DNA from: Candidatus Fukatsuia symbiotica
GTDB taxonomy: Bacteria; Pseudomonadota; Gammaproteobacteria; Enterobacterales; Enterobacteriaceae
Length of the DNA: 64,000 nucleotides
Direction of reading: 5' to 3'
Assembly (NCBI RefSeq): GCF_003122425.1
Contig: NZ_CP021659.1
Location: forward strand, 1,984,001 to 2,048,000
In this document: positions 53,862 through 64,000 of the stretch, one piece after another
Layout of the letters: each line of letters starts with the position of its first letter
Numbering within the stretch: position 1 is the stretch's first letter
The notes under the pieces: generated by a model
The model's database searches: none
What the model saw: only the letters and a program-made list of their open reading frames with translations
What the model was told of the DNA's origin: nothing
Position numbers and translations under genes: made by a program

Positions 53862-53893
53862 AAAAAAATCGGAGCAGGTTGCACGACTGCTCC
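53862..53893 (-). terminator. Terminator for the mutY-yggX-mltC transcript
   Basis: GGAGCAG ... CTGCTCC (7-bp stem, 9-nt loop); on the minus strand it is followed by seven T (plus-strand A at 53862-53868). It may also slow crp transcription from the other side. Confidence 0.75.
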
Positions 53894-53956
53894 TATGTCT
53901 TCTCTCGCGGCTCAAGGGGCGTGGTTCTCTGACTAGAATAGATTTCGAACGCGCCT

Positions 53957-55033
53957 TTAGCGACGACGATACGTTTTTTGAGCGTTATTCACTTTCATTA
54001 GATAACGACGTGATTGGCTAGCAGGATGCTTAGTGATCAGTGTGTTAAATACCTCTCCTGGCTCCATACTGTTGATCATAATGAATGCCTGGTCTTTATC
54101 GTTGGAAAATAAACGTAATACACTACCTGCACCACCGTTATAGGCCGTGATCATGGCATAGCGGCGCGAGGTGCTATTACGGATCCCTCCAAGGTAACTA
54201 TTTTGCAAAATGGATAAATAGGCAACACCCGCGTCGATATTATTTTCTGGGTCAAATAAATAGCTGCGGCTCGGATGACCATTTTTCCCTTTCATTTTGA
54301 ATACATCTTTGCCAGCGGTCTGTTGCATTATCTGCATCAGACCTAACGCATTAGCACTGCTGATAGCATAGGGATTAAAGCTAGATTCAATCTGCATAAT
54401 AGCCAGTATTAACGATTCTTCAACCTGGTATTTTGCGGCAGCCTGGCGTATTAAAGGCAAATATTTGTGCGCCCGTTTATCCAGATGGTTAGGTACCAGC
54501 TGCACTGTAATCGACCAAATAACCTGCAATCCCTTGTTGCGTTTTTGCATTCTAGTTTGCAGCAAAGAGTCTGCGAACTGGCTAGCACGCCATTCCCAAC
54601 GGATCGGTTGACCATTGTTGTCCAATACTTGACCATATAAAAACGGCTCTTTACTGATTTGAATATCGTTAACGTCAGAATAAAGATCAATTGCACCGGG
54701 ATCGTCACCCATGAGTAAGGTGGCGATGATAGTTTGACGCAGATGAGCCTCAGGATTGGTCGTGGCGATAGTTTCAAAGGTAATGGTACCGGCGTAAAAA
54801 TTGATATGACTGCGCGTTTGATATTTATCCGTGTATTTTACGTAGTCTCTTGGGCCTGCGATCAAGATTTCATCCAAGCCCCAGATATTTTCGATATTGT
54901 GGGCAAATTGCCCCATCAAAATATCAAAACTGTTGGTATCTTTGATAAACATTTCATTATCAGCCTGCTCTTTATTCCCTGAGCAAGAGATCAGCAAAGG
55001 TGTGATCATGAGTAGAACTAAAATTTTCTTCAT
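53957..55033 (-). CDS. mltC: Membrane-bound lytic murein transglycosylase C
   Basis: A lipid-anchored enzyme cleaving glycan strands with 1,6-anhydro ring formation. I start it at the ATG at 55033 because [20 protein letters not shown] is a lipoprotein signal with C17; upstream codons overlap yggX. 358 aa (E. coli 359). The SLT domain shows the catalytic glutamate in [20 protein letters not shown], then [15 protein letters not shown] and [15 protein letters not shown]. Same order as E. coli, after yggX. Confidence 0.95.
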   Translation of the reverse strand: MKKILVLLMITPLLISCSGNKEQADNEMFIKDTNSFDILMGQFAHNIENIWGLDEILIAGPRDYVKYTDKYQTRSHINFYAGTITFETIATTNPEAHLRQTIIATLLMGDDPGAIDLYSDVNDIQISKEPFLYGQVLDNNGQPIRWEWRASQFADSLLQTRMQKRNKGLQVIWSITVQLVPNHLDKRAHKYLPLIRQAAAKYQVEESLILAIMQIESSFNPYAISSANALGLMQIMQQTAGKDVFKMKGKNGHPSRSYLFDPENNIDAGVAYLSILQNSYLGGIRNSTSRRYAMITAYNGGAGSVLRLFSNDKDQAFIMINSMEPGEVFNTLITKHPASQSRRYLMKVNNAQKTYRRR

Positions 55034-55088
55034 CTTATAAACCATATCATGATGAAAAAAAATAATTTTTTCAAAATCATCTAAACCT

Positions 55089-55364
55089 CTATGACTTACT
55101 TGGCGGGACATATCCTGCAATATGTATTTCTTGGCCTTCGAATAAAAAATTGCACATTTCTTTTTCCAGTAACTGGCGATCAGCGAGGTTCATCATGCTC
55201 AACTTTTTTTCATTGATCAGCATAGTTTGTTTGTTTATCCATTGCGCCCACGCTTGCTTAGAAATTTCATTATAGATACGTTCGCCTATTTCTCCTGGAT
55301 AAATTTGAAAATCTTGTCTTTCGGCTTCTTCTTTTAAAAATGTACAGTAAATTATTTTGCTCAT
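55089..55364 (-). CDS. yggX: Fe(2+)-trafficking/oxidative-damage protection protein YggX
   Basis: 91 aa, full length. It begins [20 protein letters not shown] with the conserved Cys7. [35 protein letters not shown] and the final FLFEG match the family. It protects Fe-S clusters, including that of MutY, whose gene is directly upstream. Confidence 0.96.
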   Translation of the reverse strand: MSKIIYCTFLKEEAERQDFQIYPGEIGERIYNEISKQAWAQWINKQTMLINEKKLSMMNLADRQLLEKEMCNFLFEGQEIHIAGYVPPSKS

Positions 55365-55376
55365 ACTCTATCCTCT

Positions 55377-55396
55377 TTTAGAACCTATTCGAAATC
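55377..55396. repeat. R1 terminus forming the end of mutY
   Basis: TTTAGAACCTATTCGAAATC, identical in core to other R1 ends. Read on the minus strand it encodes the last MutY residues and stop. Confidence 0.6.
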
Positions 55397-56427
55397 TGTT
55401 GCAATAAGCGTTCAACCGGAGCAGCAAGCCCGACTGACGGCGGTTGCTTCAGGTTGTACCAGAGACCGGCACTGTCATCCATACATCTTTTCACCAAGGA
55501 GTTATACAATCGCAGGGGAATGATGTCCAAGTGGAAGTGGCTAAAGGTGTGACGGAAAGCACCGAGTTGATGTAAATCTTTTTCTTGCAATCCACGCTGT
55601 TGTAACCAAAAAACCAGTTCTGTGCGTTGGCTAAACTGTGGGAAACAGAATAACCCGCCCCATAAACCGACCGGCGGGCGCTGTTCTAGCCAGATTTGTG
55701 TGCCCTGTTGCATTAATAAAAAATAAGCAGTTTTTTCTGGTAGTTTACGTGCTGGTTTTTTACCCGGATAGTGAAGCCAGCTACGAGTAGCATGAGACAA
55801 ACAGCCACTATTGAGTGGACAAAATTCGCATTTTGGTTGAGATCGGGTGCATACCGTCGCACCTAAATCCATCATGGCTTGATTGAATTGCCCTACACCA
55901 TTAGCAGGAGTGACTTTTTCACTCATCTGCCACAGGCGTTTTTCTACCTCTTTTTGACCCGGCCAACCGGATATCGCATAACAACGTGACAATACTCGTT
56001 TAACATTACCATCGAGGATCGAAAAATGTTGCCCTAATGCCAGAGACAAAATGGCACCGGCGGTAGAACGACCAATACCAGGGAGCGCGACAATTTCAGC
56101 AAAAGTAGTAGGAAATTTTCCCTGATGATGGTCAACAATCGTTTGTGCTGTTTTATGCAAATTTCTGGCACGGGCGTAGTAACCTAAACCTGTCCACAAA
56201 TGAAGCACTTCGTCCAAGGGCGCGGAGGCTAACGTCAGTATATCAGGGAAACGCGTGATAAAACGTTGAAAGTAAGGAATGACAGTAGCAACCTGAGTCT
56301 GTTGCAACATGACTTCAGACAGCCATACTTGATAGGGCGTTTTATCCTGTTGCCACGGCAACGTTTTGCGGCCATAGCATTGGTACCATTCCAGTACCCA
56401 TTGTGCGAATTGTTGTGCTGGTATCAT
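55378..56427 (-). CDS. mutY: A/G-specific adenine glycosylase
   Basis: Removes adenine mispaired with 8-oxoguanine. I start it at ATG 56427 ([20 protein letters not shown]), because upstream codons lie in an R3 repeat. 349 aa (E. coli 350). The HhH-GPD region is [17 protein letters not shown] with the catalytic Glu, then [13 protein letters not shown] and [11 protein letters not shown]. The Fe-S loop is [17 protein letters not shown] (four Cys), and a C-terminal NUDIX-like domain follows. The final residues (QQISNRF) come from an R1 repeat end. Confidence 0.96.
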   Translation of the reverse strand: MIPAQQFAQWVLEWYQCYGRKTLPWQQDKTPYQVWLSEVMLQQTQVATVIPYFQRFITRFPDILTLASAPLDEVLHLWTGLGYYARARNLHKTAQTIVDHHQGKFPTTFAEIVALPGIGRSTAGAILSLALGQHFSILDGNVKRVLSRCYAISGWPGQKEVEKRLWQMSEKVTPANGVGQFNQAMMDLGATVCTRSQPKCEFCPLNSGCLSHATRSWLHYPGKKPARKLPEKTAYFLLMQQGTQIWLEQRPPVGLWGGLFCFPQFSQRTELVFWLQQRGLQEKDLHQLGAFRHTFSHFHLDIIPLRLYNSLVKRCMDDSAGLWYNLKQPPSVGLAAPVERLLQQISNRF

Positions 56428-56452
56428 AAGTCGCCATCGGTAAATTGGCAGA

Positions 56453-56568
56453 TACACCCTTCGCTTTTCAAGTTGTGGCGGTGTTGGCTGCTCGCACTCA
56501 TCCAAGTCATGTACTACCTGGATTCGATTGATTGCCGCTTTGCCGTAACTCGAAATTCATTGGGTATA
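56453..56568 (+). repeat. R3 repeat, copy 1 (116 bp)
   Basis: TACACCCTTCGCTTTTCAAG to ATTCATTGGGTATA. It matches the copy at 58691-58806 at almost every position and has TATACCC/GGGTATA-like ends. It resembles the ERIC-like palindromic repeats of Yersinia and Photorhabdus. Confidence 0.85.
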
Positions 56569-56643
56569 AATAAATTAGCTTGGGATTGCAGCATAGAGTT
56601 GTAAGACTGTAAACTGGAACTTTATTGATAGCTAGAAAGTTCC

Positions 56644-57363
56644 ATGATAAATACGGTTATATCGAAACAATTTGCTGAAAATGGTTGTGGTTTACGTCGC
56701 GTTCGTAGTTTTGTTCGTCGCCAAGGGCGATTGACCCGAGGGCAACAACTCGCGTTGGATAGCTACTGGTCGCTGATGGGCATCGATTATCAGGCAACTG
56801 TCATTGAAGTTAACTCAATATTTGGTCGTACGGCGCCGTTGGTATTAGAAATCGGCTTTGGTATGGGGACATCTTTGGTGACGATGGCAGCGGATAATCC
56901 ACAACAAAATTTTCTCGGTATTGAAGTCCATGCTCCTGGGGTGGGTGCTTGTCTGGCGGCTGCGCATGAAATGGATTTGAAAAATCTACGTGTTATGCGC
57001 CATGATGCGCTTGAAGTGTTGGAAAATATGTTGCCAGATAGTTCACTCGACAGATTACAGCTATTTTTTCCTGATCCTTGGCCTAAAGCTCGCCATAACA
57101 AACGGCGTATTGTGCAAACTGCTTTTGCTGAACTGGTAAAAAACAAGTTAAAGGTAGGGGGAATATTCCATATGGCAACCGATTGGCACCATTATGCAGA
57201 ACATATGCTGGAAGTGATGTCGAATATTACCGGCTATCATAATCTTGCCACCAATAAGAGGTATGTTCCTCGTCCTGATTCACGACCATTGACTAAATTT
57301 GAATTACGCGGTCAACGTCTAGGACATGGTGTTTGGGATCTGATGTTTGAACGCAAGGAATAG
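56644..57363 (+). CDS. trmB: tRNA (guanine-N7-)-methyltransferase
   Basis: Methylates G46 of tRNA. 239 aa, the same as E. coli. SAM motif [17 protein letters not shown], then [14 protein letters not shown], the conserved [17 protein letters not shown] and [14 protein letters not shown] with [17 protein letters not shown] at the end. It is divergent from mutY, as in E. coli. The TAG stop is part of TAGACCTCGCGAAACC, which resembles an R2 end. Confidence 0.97.
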   Translation: MINTVISKQFAENGCGLRRVRSFVRRQGRLTRGQQLALDSYWSLMGIDYQATVIEVNSIFGRTAPLVLEIGFGMGTSLVTMAADNPQQNFLGIEVHAPGVGACLAAAHEMDLKNLRVMRHDALEVLENMLPDSSLDRLQLFFPDPWPKARHNKRRIVQTAFAELVKNKLKVGGIFHMATDWHHYAEHMLEVMSNITGYHNLATNKRYVPRPDSRPLTKFELRGQRLGHGVWDLMFERKE

Positions 57364-57407
57364 ACCTCGCGAAACCTGCCTTCTCCACCAAATTCAGGAA
57401 CTCATTA

Positions 57408-58684
57408 ATGAATAAGTCCGCAACTCTCTATGCCGAGGCACAAAAATTTATCCCGGGAGGGGTCAACTCCCCGGTTCGAGCATTTAACGGTGTTGGTGGC
57501 TCGCCATTATTTATTGAAAGAGCTAATGGTGCCTATCTATACGATGTTGACGGTAAAGAATATATCGATTACGTGGGATCATGGGGACCAATGATACTGG
57601 GTCATAATCATCCAGTTATTCGCCATGCTGTAATCGCTGCGGTTGAGCGTGGACTAAGCTTTGGTGCTCCGACTGAAATTGAAGTCAGGATGGCAAAGTT
57701 AATTACTTCTTTGATACCCAGTATGGAAAGAGTACGCATGGTTAATTCAGGTACCGAAGCTACCATGAGTGCGATTCGTTTGGCACGTGCTTACACCAAA
57801 CGCGACAAAATTATCAAGTTTGAGGGCTGTTATCACGGTCATGCTGACTGTCTATTAGTAAAGGCGGGTTCGGGTGCGTTAACTTTCGGAGAAGCAAATT
57901 CGCCAGGTGTTCCAGACGATTTTGCAAAACATACCTTGACTTGCATTTATAACGACTTGGATTCGGTGCGGCAAGTTTTTGCACAGTACCCGCAAGAAAT
58001 AGCGGGCATTATCGTCGAACCGGTCGCCGGTAATATGAACTGTGTACTACCGTCCGCCGATTTTCTGCCCGGCCTGCGTACTTTGTGCGATGAATTTGGT
58101 GCTCTATTGATTATCGACGAAGTGATGACCGGTTTTCGCGTCGCTTTGGGAGGCGCACAGGCGCTTTATAATGTCAAACCCGATCTCACTTGTTTAGGCA
58201 AAATTATCGGTGGCGGTTTGCCTGTGGGGGCATTTGGTGGCAGTGACGAAATAATGAAACAACTGGCACCTACGGGTACCGTTTATCAAGCAGGAACATT
58301 GTCCGGTAATCCGATCGCCATGGCGGCGGGTTTTGCCTGCTTAAATCAGTTGTCTGAAGATAGCATCAGTAGACTAACGCAACTGACTGCAAATTTAGTT
58401 CAAGCATTATCTGATGCGGCTAAGGTAAAAAATATTCCGCTGGTGATTAACCACATTGGGGGATGTTTGGCCTGTTTTTTACTGATGCTTCACGGATAAA
58501 TTGTTATCAAGATGTCATACAATGTGATGTTAAACGCTTTAAACTTTTCTTTCATTTGATGTTAGCTGAAGGTGTTTATCTGGCACCCTCGGCTTTTGAA
58601 AGTGCGTTTATGTCACTGGCACACAGTGACCAACAGATTGAAGAAACGGTAGCAGCCGCACAGCGTTGCTTCGCTAAATTATAA
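57408..58684 (+). CDS. hemL: Glutamate-1-semialdehyde 2,1-aminomutase, frameshifted as read
   Basis: A PLP enzyme making 5-aminolevulinate for haem. The first frame carries [61 protein letters not shown] and the PLP lysine K265 ([12 protein letters not shown]). It breaks at a five-G run (58458-58462). A sixth G gives [14 protein letters not shown] and joins the last ~70 residues, restoring about 425 aa (E. coli 426). It is flanked by two direct R3 copies together with trmB. Confidence 0.88.
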
Positions 58685-58690
58685 ATACAA

Positions 58691-58806
58691 TATACCCTTC
58701 GCCTTTCAAGTTACGGTGGCGTTGGCTGCTCGCACTCATCCCAGTCATGTACTACCTGGATTCGATTGATTGCCGCCTTGCCGTAACTCGAAATTCATTG
58801 GGTATA
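58691..58806 (+). repeat. R3 repeat, copy 2 (116 bp)
   Basis: TATACCCTTCGCCTTTCAAG to ATTCATTGGGTATA, the same orientation and length as copy 1. It adjoins an R2-like terminus (TAGACTCTTGCAAAACCG, from 58804) just before glnE. Confidence 0.88.
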
Positions 58807-58850
58807 GACTCTTGCAAAACCGTGCCGGCACTCAGCTACACCGAGAATTT

Positions 58851-61688
58851 ATGTTACCTGTTTCCACTCCTCTACAATTGCAAGCACAGTATGTGCAACA
58901 GCGTTTTCTTCAACTGACGCCTCCTGTCACGCTTGGTCAGCAAGATAGCATTCTATTGGCGTTGAGCGATTTTGTCAGTGACATGTTGTTTATGCATCCC
59001 CAATGGTGGGAAGAGTTACATCAGCACCCTCCCCAGAGACAGGAATGGCAATATTATCAACATGAATTAGCCAGGGAGCTCAATCAAGTACAGGATGAAA
59101 GCGCATTACTAAAAACGTTGCGACTATTCCGTAGCAGAGTAATGGTACGTATTGCCTGGTCACAGCTACTGTCAACCAGCAGCACAGAAGAAACCCTGCA
59201 ACAACTGAGTCAATTGGCAGAAAGTTTGCTTATTGCTGCGCGTGATTGGCTTTATCGGCTTTTTTGTCGTGATTTCGGTACACCCTGTAATGATGATGGA
59301 ATGAGACAGCCGTTGCTGATTTTAGGTATGGGAAAATTGGGCGCGGGGGAGCTAAATTTTTCTTTCGATATCGATTTGATTTTTGTCTATCCAGAGAATG
59401 GTAAAACCACAGGAGGTAGACGGCAGTTAGATAATGCGCAATTTTTCATCCGATTGGGCCAAAGATTGATCAACGCTTTGCATCAGCAAACTATTGACGG
59501 TTTTGTCTATCGTATCGATATGCGTTTGCGTCCTTTTGGCGACAGCGGCCCCTTGGTGATGAGTTTTGCAGCATTGGAAAATTACTATCAACAGCAAGGC
59601 CGAGACTGGGAACGCTATGCGATGGTGAAGGCTAAGGTAATCGGTGGTGACGATAATCATTACGCTCAGGAATTATGCCATATGTTGCGGCCTTTTGTAT
59701 TTCGCCGCTATATCGATTTCAGCGTTATCCAGTCGTTACGAAGTATGAAAGTGATGATTGCACGTGAAGTACGCCGTCGTGGGTTGCAAGATAATATTAA
59801 ACTGGGTGCAGGCGGTATCCGTGAAATCGAATTTATCGCACAAGTATTTCAACTGATACGGGGTGGTCGTGAGCCAAGTTTACAACAGCGTGCTTTACTG
59901 CCAACGTTACAGACCATCGCTGAATTGGGTTTACTACCGCTAACACAGGTGGATCAACTCAGCACAAGTTATCTATTTTTACGTCGTCTGGAAAATTTGT
60001 TACAAACAATTGCTGATCAACAGACACAGACGCTGCCGCATGACAGCCTGAATCAGGCTCGTTTGGCTTATGGTATGAATAAGACTGATTGGCCAGCGCT
60101 GCTCATAACACTACAGCAGCATATGCAAGCAGTACGACAGATTTTCAATCAATTAATTGGTGATGATAGTGCACATATTGGCGAAGATCCCTGTTATAGC
60201 GGTTACAACAGTTTATGGCAGGATAAATTGGAAGAAAGCGATCTGGCCGTGTTAGCACCTCATTTAGAGCAGACTCTCTGCCGCCAGTTACTGCATATCA
60301 TCGACCATTTCCGCCACGATGTTAATAAAAGGGCGGTGGGTCGACGTGGGCGTGAGGTGTTAGATCAGCTTATGCCACACCTGTTGACTGAAGTCTGCTC
60401 ACGGCCTGATGCCAATATTGTTTTAGCACGTGTGACCCTGCTATTGCTCAGTGTTGTCACACGTACCACTTATATGGAATTACTGTTGGAATACCCGGCT
60501 GCACTGACTCATGTCGTCCGCCTTTGTGCAGCCTCGCCGATGATTGCCAATCAACTGGCACGTTATCCGTTATTACTGGATGAATTATTGGACCCTCAGG
60601 CGCTATATCAACCAATGGCACCCGTTGCCTACCATGATGAACTGCGCCAATATCTGTTGCGTATCGCTCAGGGTGATGAAGAGCTGCAGTTAGAAGCACT
60701 CTGCCAATTCAAACAGACACAGCAACTACGGATTGCTGCTGCCGATATCAGCGGTACCTTGCCGGTAATGAAAGTGAGTGATCACTTAACCTATCTTGCG
60801 GAAGCCATTATTGCTACTGTGGTGCAGCAAGCCTGGCATCAAATGGTAGCACGTTATGGTCAACCGGCTCTTTTACATCAAGATCAAGGACAGGGTTTCG
60901 CTGTTATTGGCTACGGCAAACTCGGTGGTTGGGAGCTAAATTATCACTCGGATTTAGATCTGGTGTTTCTGCTAGATTGCCCGTCAAATGTGATGACCGA
61001 AGGGGAACGTAGTATTGATGGTCGACAATTCTATCTGCGTTTGGCTCAGCGCATTATGCATTTATTTAGCACTCGTACCTTGTCCGGTATTCTGTATCAG
61101 ATCGATACGCGTTTGCGTCCATCGGGTGAATCTGGCATGTTAGTCAGTACTTTTGAAGCCTTTGTCGATTATCAACAGCATCAAGCCTGGAGCTGGGAAC
61201 ATCAAGCGTTGGTTCGTGCGCGTGTTGTCTATGGTGAAGCCAAATTACAGCAACAATTTGACGCCATTCGGCAACAGGTTTTATGTCATCGGCGAGATGA
61301 TCAGCAGCTACGAAAAGATATCATCTCCATGCGTGAAAAAATGCGTCATCACCTTGGCGATAAACAGCCAGATCTATTTGATATCAAAGCTGATACAGGT
61401 GGTATCATCGATATTGAATTTATCGCGCAATATTTGGTGTTACGCCACGCAGCGGCACAACCGGACCTGGCCAATTGGTCAGATAATGTGCGTATTTTTG
61501 CCTGTATGGTGGATTTCGGCATCATGGCACAGTCAGAAGCGGCGGCATTAACTGCTGCTTATATTGGCATGCGTGATAGAATTCATCGTTTAGTATTGCA
61601 AGAGTTGCCAGGTATTGTTGCTGCCAATGATTTTCACAGTGAAAGGCGGCAGGTCATGGCCAGTTGGTGTAAGTGGTTACGAGAATAG
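58851..61688 (+). CDS. glnE: Glutamine synthetase adenylyltransferase/adenylyl-removing enzyme
   Basis: A bifunctional nucleotidyltransferase controlling glutamine synthetase through PII. I chose the ATG at 58851 ([19 protein letters not shown]); codons upstream lie in repeat sequence. 945 aa (E. coli 946). The two catalytic halves each keep the GKLG-DxD motif: [20 protein letters not shown] near residue 175 and [20 protein letters not shown] near 685. [12 protein letters not shown] and [12 protein letters not shown] mark the same two halves. No damage seen. The usual downstream partner hldE is absent. Confidence 0.96.
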   Translation: MLPVSTPLQLQAQYVQQRFLQLTPPVTLGQQDSILLALSDFVSDMLFMHPQWWEELHQHPPQRQEWQYYQHELARELNQVQDESALLKTLRLFRSRVMVRIAWSQLLSTSSTEETLQQLSQLAESLLIAARDWLYRLFCRDFGTPCNDDGMRQPLLILGMGKLGAGELNFSFDIDLIFVYPENGKTTGGRRQLDNAQFFIRLGQRLINALHQQTIDGFVYRIDMRLRPFGDSGPLVMSFAALENYYQQQGRDWERYAMVKAKVIGGDDNHYAQELCHMLRPFVFRRYIDFSVIQSLRSMKVMIAREVRRRGLQDNIKLGAGGIREIEFIAQVFQLIRGGREPSLQQRALLPTLQTIAELGLLPLTQVDQLSTSYLFLRRLENLLQTIADQQTQTLPHDSLNQARLAYGMNKTDWPALLITLQQHMQAVRQIFNQLIGDDSAHIGEDPCYSGYNSLWQDKLEESDLAVLAPHLEQTLCRQLLHIIDHFRHDVNKRAVGRRGREVLDQLMPHLLTEVCSRPDANIVLARVTLLLLSVVTRTTYMELLLEYPAALTHVVRLCAASPMIANQLARYPLLLDELLDPQALYQPMAPVAYHDELRQYLLRIAQGDEELQLEALCQFKQTQQLRIAAADISGTLPVMKVSDHLTYLAEAIIATVVQQAWHQMVARYGQPALLHQDQGQGFAVIGYGKLGGWELNYHSDLDLVFLLDCPSNVMTEGERSIDGRQFYLRLAQRIMHLFSTRTLSGILYQIDTRLRPSGESGMLVSTFEAFVDYQQHQAWSWEHQALVRARVVYGEAKLQQQFDAIRQQVLCHRRDDQQLRKDIISMREKMRHHLGDKQPDLFDIKADTGGIIDIEFIAQYLVLRHAAAQPDLANWSDNVRIFACMVDFGIMAQSEAAALTAAYIGMRDRIHRLVLQELPGIVAANDFHSERRQVMASWCKWLRE

Positions 61689-61746
61689 AAATCGCCTATC
61701 TTAAAATCTTTAAATTACCTTGTTATGTAGTAGCTCAAACCCGACC

Positions 61747-61829
61747 TAAGAACCTGTTCGAAATCTCTTGTGCTCGCTGTGTTTTTTCCTCGTCTGAGCA
61801 CAGTGAAAAAGATTTGGAACAGGCTCTAA
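61747..61829. repeat. R1 dispersed repeat, short palindromic copy (83 bp)
   Basis: TAAGAACCTGTTCGAAATCT ... AGATTTGGAACAGGCTCTAA, with both termini and only ~45 bp between. It is a deletion derivative of the 175-bp form, in the glnE-gpmA gap. Confidence 0.8.
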
Positions 61830-61911
61830 CAGTTTCTGGTTATAAATACAGTTGTCTGTCAGATTAGATCGGGTGCTCATCGTTGAGATATTTAGCCAGT
61901 TTTGGCACAAG

Positions 61912-62664
61912 TTATTTGGCTTTTCCTTGATTAGCAACGACCGCTGCTTTTGCCGCGATTTCTTCTGCGTTCCCCAGATAATAATGCTTGATAGGTTTAA
62001 AATCTTCATTAAGTTCGTACACTAAAGGCGCAGCAGTCGGGATATTTAATTCAAGGATTTCATCTTCAGTCATGTCATAGAGATACTTTATTAGCGCTCG
62101 CAAAGAATTACCATGAGCCACAATGATAACGCGCTCACCCCTGGCGATGCGCGGTTGTATAACCTCATCCCAGTAGGGGATAACGCGCTCGACTGTGGTT
62201 GCAAGGCTTTCAGCCAGTGGCAATTGGTCGGCGCTGAGCTTCACATAACGCGGATCATGACCGGGGAAACGTTGATCTTCTTTGGTTAATTCAGGAGGAG
62301 AGATGGCAAAACCACGACGCCACAGTTTTACTTGATCATCACCGTATTTTTTAGCCGTTTCCGCTTTGTCTAACCCCTGTAACGCCCCATAATGGCGTTC
62401 GTTGAGCATCCAGGATTTTTCAACCGGTAGCCAAGATTGACCCAACACATCCAATACATAATCCAGGGTATGGATAGCGCGTTGCAAAACCGAAGTATAG
62501 GCAAAATCGAAAATCAAGCCTTCTTTTTTTAATACGTCACCAGCCTGTTTCGCCTCGCTACGACCTTTCTCAGATAGGCCAATATCCGCCCAGCCAGTAA
62601 AACGATTTTCTTTATTCCATTCACTTTCACCGTGTCTTACCAGAACCAATTTAGTCACCGCCAT
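61912..62664 (-). CDS. gpmA: 2,3-bisphosphoglycerate-dependent phosphoglycerate mutase
   Basis: Interconverts 3- and 2-phosphoglycerate. 250 aa, the same as E. coli. The phosphohistidine is in [20 protein letters not shown]; other active-site parts are [21 protein letters not shown] and [19 protein letters not shown]. The C-terminus [17 protein letters not shown] is complete. Confidence 0.98.
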   Translation of the reverse strand: MAVTKLVLVRHGESEWNKENRFTGWADIGLSEKGRSEAKQAGDVLKKEGLIFDFAYTSVLQRAIHTLDYVLDVLGQSWLPVEKSWMLNERHYGALQGLDKAETAKKYGDDQVKLWRRGFAISPPELTKEDQRFPGHDPRYVKLSADQLPLAESLATTVERVIPYWDEVIQPRIARGERVIIVAHGNSLRALIKYLYDMTEDEILELNIPTAAPLVYELNEDFKPIKHYYLGNAEEIAAKAAVVANQGKAK

Positions 62665-62772
62665 AACGTAAAATCCTTAACTCGCTAATTTATTCAACAA
62701 GAATATCATATTGCGGGACGGCTACGTACAGCAATCGTTTGTTTTAACCCTGGCTGATTTTTTGCCTAATTA

Positions 62773-63594
62773 TTATTTTGGCAAATATATTGGATAAGTG
62801 AAAAACAGCAAATGTATAAGATTAAATGCAAAATGGAAGCTAACAGCAACCCATAGACGACCACTCCATAGCCAGGCCAAGCCGTAAATTATTCCGGCCA
62901 ATGTAGCAAAAATAATCAGTGAGGAGCCGCCAGCGAAATGATAGGCACCGAATACCAACGCACTGCATAGCAGTGCTGGATAAGCCCCTAACCACTGGCT
63001 AAGTCTTCGTTGCAAATATCCGCGGAACAGCGCTTCTTCAGCTAGGCAGACAAAAAAGACATTGGCGATAAAAAACTGCCCAATCCATTGTGGAAAATGG
63101 AATTCTATCTTTAAGCCACCGATGGCAACAGCCAGTAAAAGCAAGGCCGGTACTGTACACATTAATCCTATCCAGCTGAGTTGACTGATCGAAGGATGTT
63201 TTTGGGTAGTGAATAAATCTGGCAAACATATCAATACAAAGAAGGGTATCAGCGCCTTGTCAAAGTTGTAATACATGGAGAAAGGCCCGCTCAGCATGCC
63301 AACTTGAACTTTATCTAATATTTTAAAGTTGTTGAAACCAGAGACGTGAAAAAGAAGTGCGATGCAACCAAGAAGTAGCAGTAATTCCATCACCACTACT
63401 CGCCATTTCTGCTGACGATGACGTAATAGCGTTACGGCAACAGCGACTACTAGCATGAATAATAAGAAAGCCATCGCCGGCAGAGTTAATACAGCATAAT
63501 AAACAGCCCCTGCTAACGAACAAAGTAGTAGCAACAGGGATAGTGTGTGGTTAAATGGTAAAAAAAACAATGAAGCAGCAAGAGTTGCCCACAT
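62773..63594 (-). CDS. CPBP-family intramembrane metalloprotease (Abi/Rce1-like)
   Basis: 273 aa, about eight hydrophobic segments. The C-terminal half has the family's catalytic pattern: EEALFRGYLQRRL (motif 1), FGAYHF (motif 2 histidine) and SFHFAFNLIHLLF (motif 3 His/Asn). These glutamic-type membrane proteases cleave near the bilayer; bacterial members act in peptide maturation or immunity, but the substrate here is unknown. The N-terminal half is a family-variable membrane region. It stands alone. Confidence 0.85.
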   Translation of the reverse strand: MWATLAASLFFLPFNHTLSLLLLLCSLAGAVYYAVLTLPAMAFLLFMLVVAVAVTLLRHRQQKWRVVVMELLLLLGCIALLFHVSGFNNFKILDKVQVGMLSGPFSMYYNFDKALIPFFVLICLPDLFTTQKHPSISQLSWIGLMCTVPALLLLAVAIGGLKIEFHFPQWIGQFFIANVFFVCLAEEALFRGYLQRRLSQWLGAYPALLCSALVFGAYHFAGGSSLIIFATLAGIIYGLAWLWSGRLWVAVSFHFAFNLIHLLFFTYPIYLPK

Positions 63595-63779
63595 GATAAA
63601 GTCCTTTTGTTTGTTTTTCTTGATAACATACTTTAATCGATTGTAGTGACTATTAATAGATAGAGCTAATTGTTTATGGAGATTGATTAATCCTTGTTAT
63701 TTATCCAAAATTATATCGTTATCACATAACTCTGTTATGTTATCTAGCATGGGAGCATCATAGGGATTATCTTTTTTAT
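63595..63779. other. Intergenic region upstream of the CPBP gene
   Basis: AT-rich, no supported gene. The bases before 63594 on the minus strand would hold the CPBP-gene promoter, but I see no strong match. Confidence 0.4.
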
Positions 63780-63911
63780 TAGACCCTTTGTAAAACGATA
63801 GCAAGTGCTGCGAAGTCAAGACGTATAGAGCGCTGCAATCCCTGTACGTACATTTGCTAGCACCAGATAACGCAGAATTTGCAGCACCGAATAGTTTTTA
63901 CAAGAGCTCTA
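63780..63911. repeat. R2 dispersed repeat, full copy (132 bp)
   Basis: TAGACCCTTTGTAAAACGAT to TTTTACAAGAGCTCTA. It shares GCGAAGTCAAGACG and AACGCAGAATTTGCA with 7573-7708 in the same orientation. The last ~90 bases of the window beyond it show nothing recognisable. Confidence 0.75.
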
Positions 63912-64000
63912 TTGCAAGTCTATCATCCATAAATATGATAAGTATCGTGAATATAAGTTATTCTAGTAATAGATCTAATAATAGACGGTGGTATAAATTA

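Noticed and set aside
56428-56505. A 26-residue N-terminal extension of MutY
   Set aside because: It is R3 repeat sequence in part and has no counterpart in MutY proteins; the internal ATG at 56427 matches the family start.
58770-58850. A 27-residue N-terminal extension of GlnE
   Set aside because: It is read from R3 and R2 repeat bases; the ATG at 58851 gives the normal length.

Overview
The window reads as a chromosome segment of a host-associated enterobacterium close to Yersinia. Nearly every protein resembles an Enterobacterales orthologue. The sequence also carries many small dispersed repeats, insertion-sequence relics, shuffled gene order and eroded intergenic regions. This fits a facultative insect symbiont such as 'Candidatus Regiella insecticola' or a relative; the genus is inferred from gene content and style, not proven.

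Layout. 1-1475: the end of a MotB-like gene, a small unknown gene, and an IS200-type element sitting inside a dispersed repeat. 1482-6447: biotin genes, bioA divergent from bioBFCD across a recognisable BirA operator. 6489-10485: yhjD and secA. 10686-29678: dciA-like gene, then the division and cell-wall (dcw) cluster in full, read leftward from mraZ to lpxC. 30118-34860: ftsN, hslVU with a heat-shock promoter, rpmA/rplU and ispB. 34931-37715: a Mu-repressor-like gene facing the Ner-like gene sfsB, then three stacked transposase relics. 37811-47022: yfcH, cydC, cydD, trxB, a J-domain protein, dacB and an unknown membrane-anchored protein. 47465-53857: pyrG-eno, sodA, yheU-prkB and crp. 53957-63594: mltC-yggX-mutY, trmB, hemL, glnE, gpmA and a CPBP-family membrane protease.

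Three families of short mobile-looking repeats are scattered through the window. R1 is up to about 175 bp with ends like AGAACCTRTTCGAAATCT. R2 is about 135-165 bp with ends like TAGACTTCTTGCAAAACC. R3 is 116 bp and bounded by TATACCC/GGGTATA. Copies sit at many synteny breaks, split the dcw operon between ftsW and murG, and form the stop codons or tails of several genes.

Two results stand out. First, hslV does not end where its family ends: it continues into an 87-nt copy of the ribosomal protein L21 gene rplU, which lies about 2 kb away on the other strand. Second, eight conserved genes (bioB, yhjD, lpxC, murF, ftsN, trxB, pyrG, hemL) and one transposase relic are each exactly one base short in a homopolymer run. 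Restoring one base recovers a full-length family protein each time. Several of these genes are normally essential, so sequencing undercalls or tolerated slippage must be considered before any is called dead.
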